From Lineus longissimus (Eukaryota; Nemertea; Pilidiophora; Heteronemertea; Lineidae), in the NCBI RefSeq assembly GCF_910592395.1, contig NC_088311.1, positions 1,242,501 to 1,306,500 on the forward strand: a DNA stretch of 64,000 nucleotides, written 5' to 3'. The position numbers were made by a program, and so were the translations under genes. Numbering within the stretch: the stretch's first letter is position 1; every line of letters starts with the position of its first letter. Of the stretch, positions 1-10,500 are shown piece after piece. The notes under the pieces were generated by a model. The model was not told where the DNA came from. It saw nothing but the letters and a program-made list of their open reading frames with translations, and made no database searches.

Positions 1-110
1 TCAGTTTTAACCCAAGTGTAACAATCGCCGCATTGATTCAATGATGAGATGGTGTCTAGCATATATGACTGTGGATCCTGTCCGGTAAGACGGTAGCTCT
101 TTCTTTCCAG

Positions 111-454
111 CCAAAGACTGTTATGAGCGAGGGATAAACACCTACACTCATGTGGGCAAGGCGATCGTCAACATCCCCTTGGAGAAGAAGAATGGCGAAC
201 TGCCATATGGCATCCGCGTCAGTGTAGACGAAGTCTTCAACGGTGCTTACCGCGTCTCAGCCATCATGAAGTCTGGTCGCACGCTGTCAGAGGCCACCTA
301 CGCCACGAAGGGTGAGATGCAATTTGACCCGAGATTAGCCCCGTTCAGTAGTATCAGAATCAAGTTTGTCCCGGGCAAGCCACCGGGCCTGATCGTCCGT
401 AGGGACCAGAAACCCATGATTCGGATCCGTTTATTTGGATGTTATAAAGATTAA
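111..454 (+). CDS. Small secreted two-cysteine protein, copy A (3' exon only)
   Basis: I do not recognise this family. It is the 3' coding exon of a small protein; the start exon lies left of the window. The acceptor is the pyrimidine-rich stretch ending in AG at 109-110, and phase (two bases before the first full codon) matches the second exons of copies B and C. The exon encodes a domain opening with a Cys-Tyr-Glu motif and closing with FGCY just before the stop, so one disulphide between the two cysteines is likely. Shared core motifs are NGAYRVSA, RTLSEAT and FDPR. It is the most divergent of the three copies, roughly half identical by eye. The closing strand RIRLFGC superficially recalls the last strand of discoidin (F5/8C) domains, but the domain is too short for that family. 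Function unknown; secretion is inferred from the signal exons of the other copies. Confidence 0.75.
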
Positions 455-1171
455 ACTTGTGTTCATGTAGTGCTCATGAAATTCGGGAGATGCGCTCTCG
501 TCTGGTTCTTCAATCGACGTATTTCTCCATTTCTTGGCGATGATTGATAATGCAGTTCTGAAAGAAAACCAAACAGCACCTTCATCTGATGGGGTGCTGG
601 ACGACAGAACTTTTTTCAATGTGATTTATGAGAACAGGAGGAACACGATGAAATGAAGGTAGTCCGGAACATTACCGAGAAGTCTCTTCGACATGTTGGG
701 AGTGTTTTGTACTGCATAACGACATAACTATCTGTTATTTCTAGAGGCTATATTGTATATATACGTGTATAATCAATGGTTACTGAATATACTCTCTTCG
801 TTAATTGCATGCCCACACTCACACATACACTCAGAATAAGGCATGGAACATGCTAATGACCATGCCATTAGTGAAGCAATGGATTATATTGGAATGTACA
901 GAAGTTATTGAAGAGTCGCCAACCAACTTCATGACCACCGCTATATCTGTGTTTTGTCCTATCGTTTCGCTGATTTACCTAGTGATTTTGTCCATGCACA
1001 GTCCAAACATATCAATGGCATAAGTATGATATATAGTATTGCAGTTGTTGTTGTAGAGAGAATTTCATATCCACAACTTTCTAAATTGACTTTCTGTCAG
1101 CGTCGGCATCCGGCCGGGCCATATTTGTTGAAAGTGTTTTATGATCAACAGGTTTCAACCATGCAGAAGGT
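455..1171. other. Intergenic DNA between copies A and B
   Basis: No coding exon, RNA gene or clear repeat seen. Contains AT-rich tracts and only short incidental ORFs; presumably the 3' UTR of copy A followed by upstream DNA of copy B. Confidence 0.5.
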
Positions 1172-1312
1172 CATTTATCGAGCCGAAACATTTGCTGCTG
1201 TCTAGGTAATTGGCTTAATTCAGCACAATTCATGCGGTACTTAAGATCATTGGCAGTTCTGACAAACAGACCTAATGTCGACTAAAGCGGGTCAACTTTC
1301 GAGATCGGTCCG
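1172..1312 (+). promoter_or_regulatory. Putative promoter / 5' UTR exon of secreted copy B
   Basis: This block aligns with 4588-4726 upstream of copy C. Both begin with catttatcgag, share aaacatttgctgc, a cagacctaat-like stretch and a gggtca motif, and both end in a good splice donor (GTAAGT at 1313 here, GTGAGT at 4727 there). A matching acceptor follows at 1731-1733, 27 bases before the start codon. The simplest reading is a non-coding first exon with its proximal promoter, duplicated with the gene. No convincing TATA box was seen. Confidence 0.45.
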
Positions 1313-1760
1313 GTAAGTAGAACCTAATTCCTTGTTAACATATTAAAATGGTGATATTTCCTCATCAGTCTCTAAGAGTTCTCCCACAAAAAGATGAAAC
1401 ATTTACGGCTATTTTTGTTTTTTAATTGTAACTTTATTACGTAAGAAGGCTACCTTGGGGTCATCATAGAATCGTCGATTGGAAATCTGAAGTAAAACGT
1501 GGCCTTTCACTGGCATGGGCCAAGATTCGGTCAATCAACGGAACGCAATGTTGAAAGATACATGTTTTTTTTACACTATCGGTGGTTATCGACAGCGACC
1601 ATGACTTTGCAATAGGGGGAAACAGAGAAAAACTTGTTAATCTATATTTCAGTGGAGGGGAAAACGGGGAATTCATCATCTCACATATATGCCGTTATAT
1701 ATACATTTTACACTAACGTGATTTTTATTTCAGATTTTGAAATCGGCAATTTGACAAGAG

Positions 1761-2710
1761 ATGGTTAATATTATCGACGTGGTGTTGTTATTTGTTCTTG
1801 CAGCTGTATCAAACGCTCTAACTGCGTCCGATTTAGGTACGTATTTCACTGACTAAACTGCATATTGATCATAGAGACATTTATAACAAAGGGGTGATGA
1901 ACAGAATGGCTTTACCAGTGTAAGCACGGCGTTCCACTCCAGGTTTCAAATATTTGACAGCACTTAAAGTGCAGTGGCTGTCATCTTCATTATTAGCATA
2001 AACAGGTCTCAAAACATTATGTCTGCGGTAACACGACCACCCCGGTACCCAGACCATGATGAGAACTGAAAACACGAATGCTGCCATGATTTATATGATA
2101 TATAAATATTGCGCAGAAAACGATAAAAACTAAAAGGTCATGTATTATGTAGATGTATACACAGACGCATTGACACAGGAATAATGGGTTAATTGCCTGT
2201 GACATTAAATTTACTGATATACTGCTGCAGCAAGCACGTGTGTCGGAGTATTATCGCTGTCTACTTTGGGTTTTTGCTGACCCAGTGCCTTAACTCATAC
2301 GTTATTGTTCGATTGGATAACGCTGGCGTTGATCTAAACCTATCATGCAGAGACGTTTTCTGCTCTTTTCAGATTACTGCTATGAAAAGATGATTATCAA
2401 CGAGTTGCACATTGGCAAGAAGACCATGGTCATCGCACTTGAGAGAGGAAATGTGCTACCGGTTGCAGTACGGATGCGCGTTGAAAAAGTCCAAAATGGC
2501 GCATATCGTATATCCGCCCTTCTGCCAAAGTCGACCCGAACTCTTTCTGAAGCAACATTTGCCACACCAGGGGACATGGACTTCGACCCTAGATACATTA
2601 TCGGGAGTGTCAGAGTGACGTTTGTGCCCGGGGTACCCTCTGATGGAGTCTTCCAAAAGGATAGAAAACCAAGGCTAAGGATACAGTTATTTGGGTGCTA
2701 TGACCCGTAG
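1761..2710 (+). CDS. Small secreted two-cysteine protein, copy B
   Basis: Two coding exons, 1761-1836 and 2373-2710, give a 137-residue protein. Exon 1 encodes a clear signal peptide (MVNIIDVVLLFVLAAVSNA) and ends in phase 1 at a GTACGT donor; exon 2 follows a TTTTCAG acceptor and continues in frame. The mature domain starts near DYCYEKMIINELHIG and ends with FGCYDP, with only two cysteines, near its two ends, suggesting one disulphide. Alternating hydrophobic residues suggest a beta-rich fold. The start was chosen because the signal peptide begins there and copy C has the equivalent ATG. A 5' UTR intron is likely (acceptor at 1731-1733). Family not recognised; function unknown. About three quarters identical to copy C by eye. 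Confidence 0.82.
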
Positions 2711-4587
2711 TGACCTTGAACCAGAGAAGTTGGGTCAGTTTGTGGGCATCGTAGATGATATAACCTGAAGAGTCTTGTATGATGAGAACATTCTGACTTC
2801 ACATTGCATTACGGTTCGCTTATCAAAACTCATTATCTAAACATATCCAACACATGAAGGACAAGAGAAAGTGATAAAATGATTCTTTAAAAGGTTGACC
2901 AGTTGTCATTGTGGCATTGCGTCCTGTAACTATAAACAAGGCGATAATAATGTTCTCCTGTCACGTAGAGAATCATTTTAAGCAAGCCAGTGATCAGAGG
3001 GTGCCTAAAGTGTGTAGCTTTACCTGCTATCTCAGAGGCAGCCAGTGCATTGGCCTTAAGTGATGTTATTGACGCGTTGGCCAATAAAAGGGATATTATT
3101 GAAAAAATAACACGAAGTATCGTGTCTTTATTCTGCCTTTGTCTACTCTCCGGATCCAGTGGTTTCGGCCTCGTCCTCCCAATAAGGAAGAGTGACTATA
3201 GGATGACGACAAGACTACCTCTGGAGTCTATATACCTTTGCCATACAAGCTGCCGGCCTGATGGTCTAACCAATAAAGCTGTTTCTGTTACTGCCACTGT
3301 CCGTTATTGAAACTGTGTACATTGTGCCATATTACGGCCTATTGTAATGCTTTAACAGTTAGCTGTCGTAAATAGTAATTACACTAACCTATTGATTCCT
3401 GTCGATCATATTCGGCATCCTGGTATAGAACCACTGGTTTCAACCTAATACTCCGCCCATCGATGTTTCAAAATTTGTAATGACAAAGCCTTAATGGGAA
3501 TATTTTAAAATGATGAGGCAAACCACTTGTCAACCTGGGTTCGACGCTGGATGTTATTAACATAGGGCACTCCTGTTCAAACAGAAAACAGCATTAAAAG
3601 AACCATTAGATGTTTTGAGTAGGGAGAATTAATTCCAGTCAGAAACATTGATCATAAGCTGATAATGACGTACACATGTACTGTCTTGGTCCGTAGCACA
3701 TTTCCCGACGAGATCAAGATGCGGAGGTCGGGGCTGCAATGAGGGTGCTTTCCTTCAACAGCAAAATCAATGTATTAGCCAAGATTAGATTGAATCGGTT
3801 GCATTCAAAATATATACATGTGGAACATGGCATAAAACCGTTGTATTATTTGGCACAATTTCAAGAGTTCGTCTTTTTGGCGTATAGGTATAGTAATGGG
3901 ATGTTCCTTCTTGGGACCTTTCCCTCTGCCCCGACTAACAAATCGTTTAAGATAAAGAAACAATGGATGTCGATTTAGTTGTGACCCTTGGAGTACTCGT
4001 GTAACATCCATCATGGGTATTGATTGTAAGAGAGATAAGATGCAGCAAAAACAATTCATCAGCATTATCTGCGTCGTTGATTTTGGTAATTATCATTTTC
4101 AGTCATGAGGCACGACATGTAACTTCCGTCAATACAAACGGTAAAGATTAATAGAAGCTGCTCTGTTGGGCGTTCCTAGTTGTCGTATCGTTCATTACAG
4201 GTTGTAAGTAGTCAATGTGCTTTACTGTTTTGGAATCATCTTCTCTTTGCCGCTGATGAATCTTTCATATCGGACCGATATTGGAGTTAAGTTGCCCGAA
4301 ACTTGAGCATCTCTTTCGCTACAAAGGAAACCGAGAAGCATCAAGTTGCGGAGAATATGTTGAGCCATTCCCCGGACGAGGATAATATAACTTTATAGTT
4401 ATTCGTACGCTTCGTGGAAATTTCATTTGTTATGTGACGACTACTGCACCTGGAGCTTTATTGAAGTTGGCTTTCACTCTTGGTCATCCTGGTTTTATAT
4501 GGGAGCGAGGAACGCAAGCGACATATTGTTGCGGGACTGCTATAATATACAGGAGGCCTCCAAACCGGTTTAGTCACGCTGAAGGAC
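2711..4587. other. Intergenic DNA between copies B and C
   Basis: No exon supported. Several ORFs of 60-106 codons (for example 2990-3310) lack family resemblance or consistent splice signals. A short stretch near 3438 (caacctaatactccgcc) resembles one near 8975, suggesting ancient duplicated flanks. Nothing else seen. Confidence 0.45.
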
Positions 4588-4726
4588 ATTTATCGAGTCA
4601 AAACATTTGCTGCGGCCTAATTCACTTAAAATTGATTACAACTCATGCGTTACTTTAGATCATTTGCATCTCTCGCATAACAGACCTGATTCCGACCCAA
4701 GTGGGTCACCTTCTTTCACTGCTCCG
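4588..4726 (+). promoter_or_regulatory. Putative promoter / 5' UTR exon of secreted copy C
   Basis: Counterpart of 1172-1312. The block ends at a GTGAGT donor (4727), and the matching acceptor TTTCAG lies at 5051-5056, 27 bases upstream of the start codon. Conservation between two gene copies whose surrounding introns have diverged suggests function as promoter or untranslated exon. Confidence 0.45.
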
Positions 4727-5083
4727 GTGAGTAAAAAGTTTATTTCCTTGTTCCAACTGCGCACTGTACATAGTGTCACCATTACGATATCTTCTTCAGG
4801 ACTCGCGTCGTTCTCGTCGGATCTTCCAACATCGTTTGGGATAACCAATGGCTCGTTATCCGTATCACCAGTATATGCCTCCATTTCATCACCGGAAACT
4901 TTGTTTGTCATTCTCCTACTCATACTGCCAGTCTCTCCTTGACATTCGTTCGTAGTCAGGCGTGTTGGATAGCTTTCCGACTGTCCTAACCAAGATCCAT
5001 AGGGAACGGGACCAAAGAGACTAAATCAGTTGACGTTTGGCCTATCTTAATTTCAGATTCTAGTATCGGCCGTTTCCGAAGAG

Positions 5084-6016
5084 ATGGTGACCATATATTA
5101 TGTCGTATTCATCTATGCACTGGTAGCGTTATCAAGTGCGGGGTCACATTATTTAGGTAAGTATATCAATGGCAACTTATTAAGTACATGTACATATTTC
5201 AATTTAAAATTTCTAGTTCAATTTCCACATCCATGGATTTGGGACTTTCTATAGCCTTATAGCCAATCAAAGGTACACTTATCAATGTAGGCGATGCCAT
5301 AATAAGTGTGCGAAGTCCCAAATTCTTACTCTGCTAGTTGTTTTGATTAGCCGGTTCCCATCTTCGTATTATCTAATGGCGCCGCTCCTAGCTTTCCCAG
5401 CTTGCTTTTGGCCAGAGTCTGGTAGATTTAACGAGCATGCCTAGTCTCCTGCCGCTGTTAGTATAGTAACATTGTAGCAGGGGCCTGTTCGTCACTGCTT
5501 CAGGATGACGGTGTTCCTGAACGGACGGTAGCCTTAATGTCCAGGAGGCGATCCATCGAAGGCGTGGGCAATTGAACAATACATGTCTTTAACATCACAT
5601 GCGTTCATCTTCCATCCATGATCAGTTTCCTTCAAATTTATATCACACTGGGCTTTCCCTATTTGGTTCCAGAGTATTGCTATGAGAAGATGATCATCAA
5701 TGAGTTACATATCGGCAGGAAAACCATGATCATCCATCTCGAGAATAGCAAGACTATACTTCCAGTTGGAATACGCGTGCGCGTCACGAAGGTCTACAAT
5801 GGTGCATATCGTGTGTCTGCCCTTTTGCCGAAGTCGGACAGAACTCTTTCCGAAGCCACTTTTGCGACGCCGGGAGAAATGGACTTCGATCCGAGATATG
5901 TTCTCGGGAGTATCAGAGTGACGTTTGCTCCTGACGTCCCCACTGATAATAACTTCCGGAAGGACAGAAAACCAAGAGTACGAATACAGGTGTTTGGTTG
6001 TTATGATCCGAAATGA
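5084..6016 (+). CDS. Small secreted two-cysteine protein, copy C
   Basis: Two coding exons, 5084-5156 and 5673-6016, give a 138-residue protein with the same architecture and intron phase as copy B. Exon 1 encodes a signal peptide (MVTIYYVVFIYALVALSSA) and ends at a GTAAGT donor; exon 2 follows a TTCCAG acceptor and starts EYCYEKMIINELHIG. The domain keeps NGAYRVSALLPKS, RTLSEATFATPG, MDFDPRY and RKDRKPR, and ends FGCYDPK. The second exon is more conserved between B and C than the surrounding introns and spacers, which argues for selection on the protein. Same-strand tandem arrangement suggests expansion by unequal crossing-over. Family and role not recognised. Confidence 0.82.
5237..5323. 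repeat. Nested inverted repeat in intron of copy C
   Basis: Outer 11-bp arms atttgggactt (5237-5247) and aagtcccaaat (5313-5323) enclose inner 8-bp arms acacttat / ataagtgt. Could be a small foldback relic. It lies between the signal-peptide exon and the domain exon. Confidence 0.5.
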
Positions 6017-7237
6017 TCTTGAGAACCGGCGATGTTTACGGCGAAGATTTATCCGCAACAGTTATGGAGAGGAGAAGGGAGCGTCGATATTTCTAAGGTT
6101 ATCATACGTGTAGTTCAATAATTATGCACGCATGGTGTAGGGCCGTAGATGGCCAATTGGTATCATCTTTATGCAATGACTCGTGTTTGTTTGAGGAACT
6201 CTCGATCCCGACCTGAACGCTACTCCACTATCGAAAGAAACGAGAGAAACCCAGTGGACTCTCCGAATTGAAGAGTTGTTCGCTGCGTTCTATGAATGCA
6301 TCTGAATCAGTCATCAAAGGAGTGTTATATAGTCAAGGCTGTCAGGAGATAATGCCGTACATGAAGGGCGTGTTTCTGACATCAAATCATGGTAGTCAGT
6401 ATAAAATCATAGTAGACAGTATGAAAGCATAGTAGTCACCTCTTTGATGACTATCATAGCCGCCGAGGTGGTGATTCCTGATGAAATCACCGTTGTTACT
6501 GCGGACCGCCAATCGTCGGGTTGAAACATGGCATAAAAAGCGCTGTTGAAAGTTATATTGGAATGATCAGTTGCCACGACCTCCTCGCCAATTGCCATTG
6601 ACCTTTAATTTTATGTCTATCAAAAGGACCTTCGTTCCCGGACGTGGAGGTTTCTGCTACATTGGTCGACACCTAGTCGACACCTAGTAACACGCAGTAG
6701 AAAAAGATGTCGCTGTAGTTGTCTGTTGATTATTTGTGTATTCCCTCCTTATTAAATGTAGTGTTGACATTCCATCGTTGGAGTTTATTGATTTCAAACC
6801 ACACTGATTGCTGAATTTATTGGTGCCATGAGCGATTACTTTGACATATACATGGGGAGTATCACCCGGGAGTATCAGCCCATGCACATGCGCAATAAAT
6901 TACGTCAGTTCATGAACTCATCCGTTGCTTGGACGCGTGATACAAATAACCAACATGAATGTAATCGTGTTTCATTACATTCAATTCATGATGCTGAAAA
7001 TTAAGTATCATTCTCTCTCTGTAAAGCAGCTTTTAACATTGTTGGTCCGTACTACCAAGGTGAATGTATGCATGGTTCCACTGTTGCGTGGAAACCAACT
7101 AGTGTGTACGCCGTCGCTAAGGACAGAGCGCGCGCCGATATCACCGTCATTCAGTTGGCGCTTTTAAGTCTTCCGAGAGAGATTCGAGGGGCGTGAACGG
7201 GCGAACGGAGACTTACAAAAGTTGGATAACATTCAAG
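6017..7237. other. Spacer with short degenerate repeats
   Basis: Downstream of copy C. At about 6385-6440 there are about three degenerate units of roughly 22 bp built on atcatagtag/gtcagtat. At 6664-6687 gtcgacacctag is present twice in tandem. A 63-codon minus ORF (6407-6598) has a hydrophobic stretch but no homology I recognise and is not called. Confidence 0.4.
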
Positions 7238-7585
7238 ATGACGGAAGCAGCGGGAGCGGATTGGCAGTATGGCCTATTCGGATGTTTCGACAACTGTACC
7301 CTTTGTCTTATCACCTACATTGCGCCTTGCTACACCGCCGGCAAAAACGCCGAAGCTGTCGGAGAGAGCTGCATCGTTTATGGAATCCTATCCATATTAC
7401 CAGTTGCGAATATCATCTGTCCTGCTCAGATCAGGGGCAAGATAAGAGAGGCGAAGGGCATACAGGGCAGCTTTGGTATGGACTGCGTCTTACACTGGTT
7501 CTGTCCTCTTTGTACCCTAATTCAGGAAGCACAGGAAATGAAGAACACCCAGGTTTCACAGGGACAAGCAATTAGTCGCTATTAA
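7238..7585 (+). CDS. PLAC8/cornifelin-like cysteine-rich protein, single exon
   Basis: 115-residue protein read without introns, starting MTEAAGADWQYGLFGCFDNC. The start was chosen at the ATG directly before the family's usual opening (W-x-x-G-L-F-G-C-F-D-N); an in-frame upstream extension has no ATG. The PLAC8 signature is visible: a first cysteine cluster (CFDNCTLCLITYIAPCYTAG), a hydrophobic middle, an R-x-K-I-R-E basic stretch and a second cluster (DCVLHWFCPLCTLIQEAQEM). Family members are small membrane-associated or lysosomal proteins linked to metal handling, cell size and differentiation; the exact role here cannot be told. Length is normal. Vertebrate homologues have introns within this domain, so the intronless state suggests retroposition or intron loss. 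No frame damage, so probably functional. Confidence 0.8.
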   Translation: MTEAAGADWQYGLFGCFDNCTLCLITYIAPCYTAGKNAEAVGESCIVYGILSILPVANIICPAQIRGKIREAKGIQGSFGMDCVLHWFCPLCTLIQEAQEMKNTQVSQGQAISRY

Positions 7586-10500
7586 GGATTGCTGAATTAG
7601 CTGTTCCTGCTCCGTATAATGGACCTTTACCACTTTTGAAGAACTCGGGTATGTGAAATCTACTTGAGCTACTCATTGTAGTAAAGGGATTGTAGACTTT
7701 GGCCAAAGTGGACAATATATATCTAGACAACATAACTTCTTTTGGATAACAAATTTGTATGTAATACGTTTGTAATTAGACTCATTTTCAAGTGGAACTT
7801 TCGAAATGACGTGGCTTCAAATGGATCAAGAGAAGGATGACATAGACTGAAGTTACCTCTCGGAGTACCCTGTGCCGGGTCAAGTTCTTTTGGTACCATT
7901 TGATGTCATTTTTGTACAGAAAGTTAGTAGCTTCACATCCTTTTGACCAATTAGTGACAATAGCTGCGAGAAAGTTCAACATCGCAAAGAAGCAAGAAAT
8001 AAGTTTCTTAATCCTTTCACCAACATGGAAGCCACAAGCTTTACGGCGACAAAGGGAAGTGTCTATCCTTGCACTGTCTTCTTCAATCAACGTCACAATG
8101 GCCTTCACCTACACACATATTCATATGTAACGAGATGTTGTCTGCAAAGGATACCTCAGGATGTTTACAGGGTTGCATTGGACGGACAGTTCGGAATAAC
8201 TGCATATGGAGTCATTTGGTCACAGCGTGACACCGGCAACAGTCCGAATGCCAAAGACGGAATGCCATAGCGATCATTACATTTAAAGAGTGGGGAAATC
8301 TTGGGGCTTGACAAGCGAGACTTTTTGTTTCTCGGTGAAACATCGGCTAATTTCACAACCACGACTATTTCTTGTTATCCTCTGTAAAATCTGTCCTGAA
8401 ATGGCAATTTCTTGACTAAAGGGGTCTACTCGTGGCAGACTAAGGGAGTAGATGCCACAACCTTGCGATACGTTCGTGGGTTGTAGGTTTCAACATTCAG
8501 TTTTGAAACTGAGGTTTCCCGACGATGTGCCGCTGCTTCTAACAACTCATCATCGCAATTCGACTGAACGAAGCTAAGTTTTATTCGTGTGCAGGGATTT
8601 ATGGCGCATCTTCTTGAATGCTTATGATGGTGAGCTCTGAACTCTGGGTACTGGGAGAATAACTCACTTTTCTGGGATGGACAAAACTTAGCCATTAGAT
8701 CACGTTCATCTCGCCCTCACGTGACAATCTGGATGATCTTTCAATGGCGATTTATCATTTTGAGTACTCTTTGTTGTATTTTCTATCTCTCTACATGTAT
8801 ACTTGTATATTGCGTGAAAGAATCCACCGTTCTATCTTTCATAGCAAGAAGCAAACAATCATTGGATACTACTTTATGTTACTTACTAATCGATCCCTTG
8901 ACGGGAGTGTCCTATTCAATCGTTGTAAGTAAACGCAGTGGGTACTTGCGTGTCTTGATATCTCACGTCATGGTTCCAACCTAACACTCCGCCAACAACA
9001 TCGAGAGCGACTATTCGCTTACAAACTTTTCAAGACTGTGATACTTTCTTGTGAGAACTGTCGATCGAATTGATATAGACTATTGCGTTCACACTTGCTG
9101 TCACAATCTAGGTAAAGATGTGATTGGAACACCATGCGAGGTCATACTGGTGGTTATGTTGACTAACGCAAGCCGCCCACTTTGTCTTTGGACAGGTTCC
9201 AACAGTGTAAGACTTTATACACGCGATGCAATATTTCACCCACGCGATTGATCGGGAATATATTAAAAATGGAACGATTCATTAGATATTTAATGAGACG
9301 GAGCCTTGAAATATTGATGGCGATTTTTTTCATCGAGAAATCGATTTCTCTTCGTTGATGGATCGCGTTTTGCGGTCGGCTTCACTGCTTCTCTTTTATC
9401 ATATTGTCATGTTGGTCGTATGTAGATGACCGGGGTCCGGTTGTTCAGAACAAGTCGCGGTGTCAATAACTTGAAGTTAAATGGAGACAATGGGCAAGAG
9501 CTAAGTAGGTTAGCTTTAGGTTACACGAAGTCGGCGGTGGGGTCACTCTATCTCGCAGTACATCGACACTACCCCTGTCTGTACATCGTCGTATCAGGAC
9601 TACCAATTTGAGATTTGCAGCTCCTGCTTACAGCCACGCTTTTTCTTTTGAGCGACGGAGCCCTGGTGTGATTTCACTTCTTGTGATAGGCCTATCTGTC
9701 GAGATACCAGTGTGGCACGTTGCTTTCATACTGCGTATGAGACGCACTTCTGGATAAGACGGACGCAGCAGTGGTATTATAACAGGCAGACATTCCCATG
9801 TCACCGTCTCTGCCCAACCAGTAATCTAAGAAAAAAAGAAATGCATGAGGTACGATCTACTTCGCTTTCAAAATTGAAAATTGTGGGAACTATTTTTTCG
9901 TTTTAACAGACACGATCACTGATGCGTCTTATTCGCAAGAGTCTTTGGTACCGGTGTAGAAGTTTAAAATGTCCTAGGATAAAATGTCCGGGAACAAAGG
10001 ATTCTATTATGCGCTTCAATCTCTGAGCTATTGACGGTCAGGGTCTCTATAGAACCATATTGCAGAATACAATAGGGCCGGACACTTTTTCCAGGGGGAC
10101 ACTTTTTACTTTTACACCGGCATGATGTATATTCAAACTTGTAAACTAAATATTGTCTATAGAAACATATGTATGTAAAATATATTTTTACGAAATTTTG
10201 TTCAAGTTGTATAGATTTTATAATATACTTATAAATGTCGTCTAACCACATGTAACTTCGATCGGAGTTGGTTCCCCGGGTAACAAGAGTAGTCGTATAT
10301 TGCAATATTTGATGGAGAAAGAGCAACCAGTTTCCGCCCTAAAGCTGATGGTTTTCATGACCTGCGTGATGTACCTCAAATGATAGCAAAGCGTCGTCGA
10401 TATTTTTATGCTGATTTATTAGTTTATGCTCTCAAAAGTGTCAGTGTCATATGTATCTTGAGGAAAAGAAGCGATTTCAATATGTGTATGCGATTAAAGA

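Noticed and set aside
6407-6598. Minus-strand 63-codon ORF with a hydrophobic stretch
   Set aside because: Part lies in degenerate short repeats and no companion exon or homology was found.
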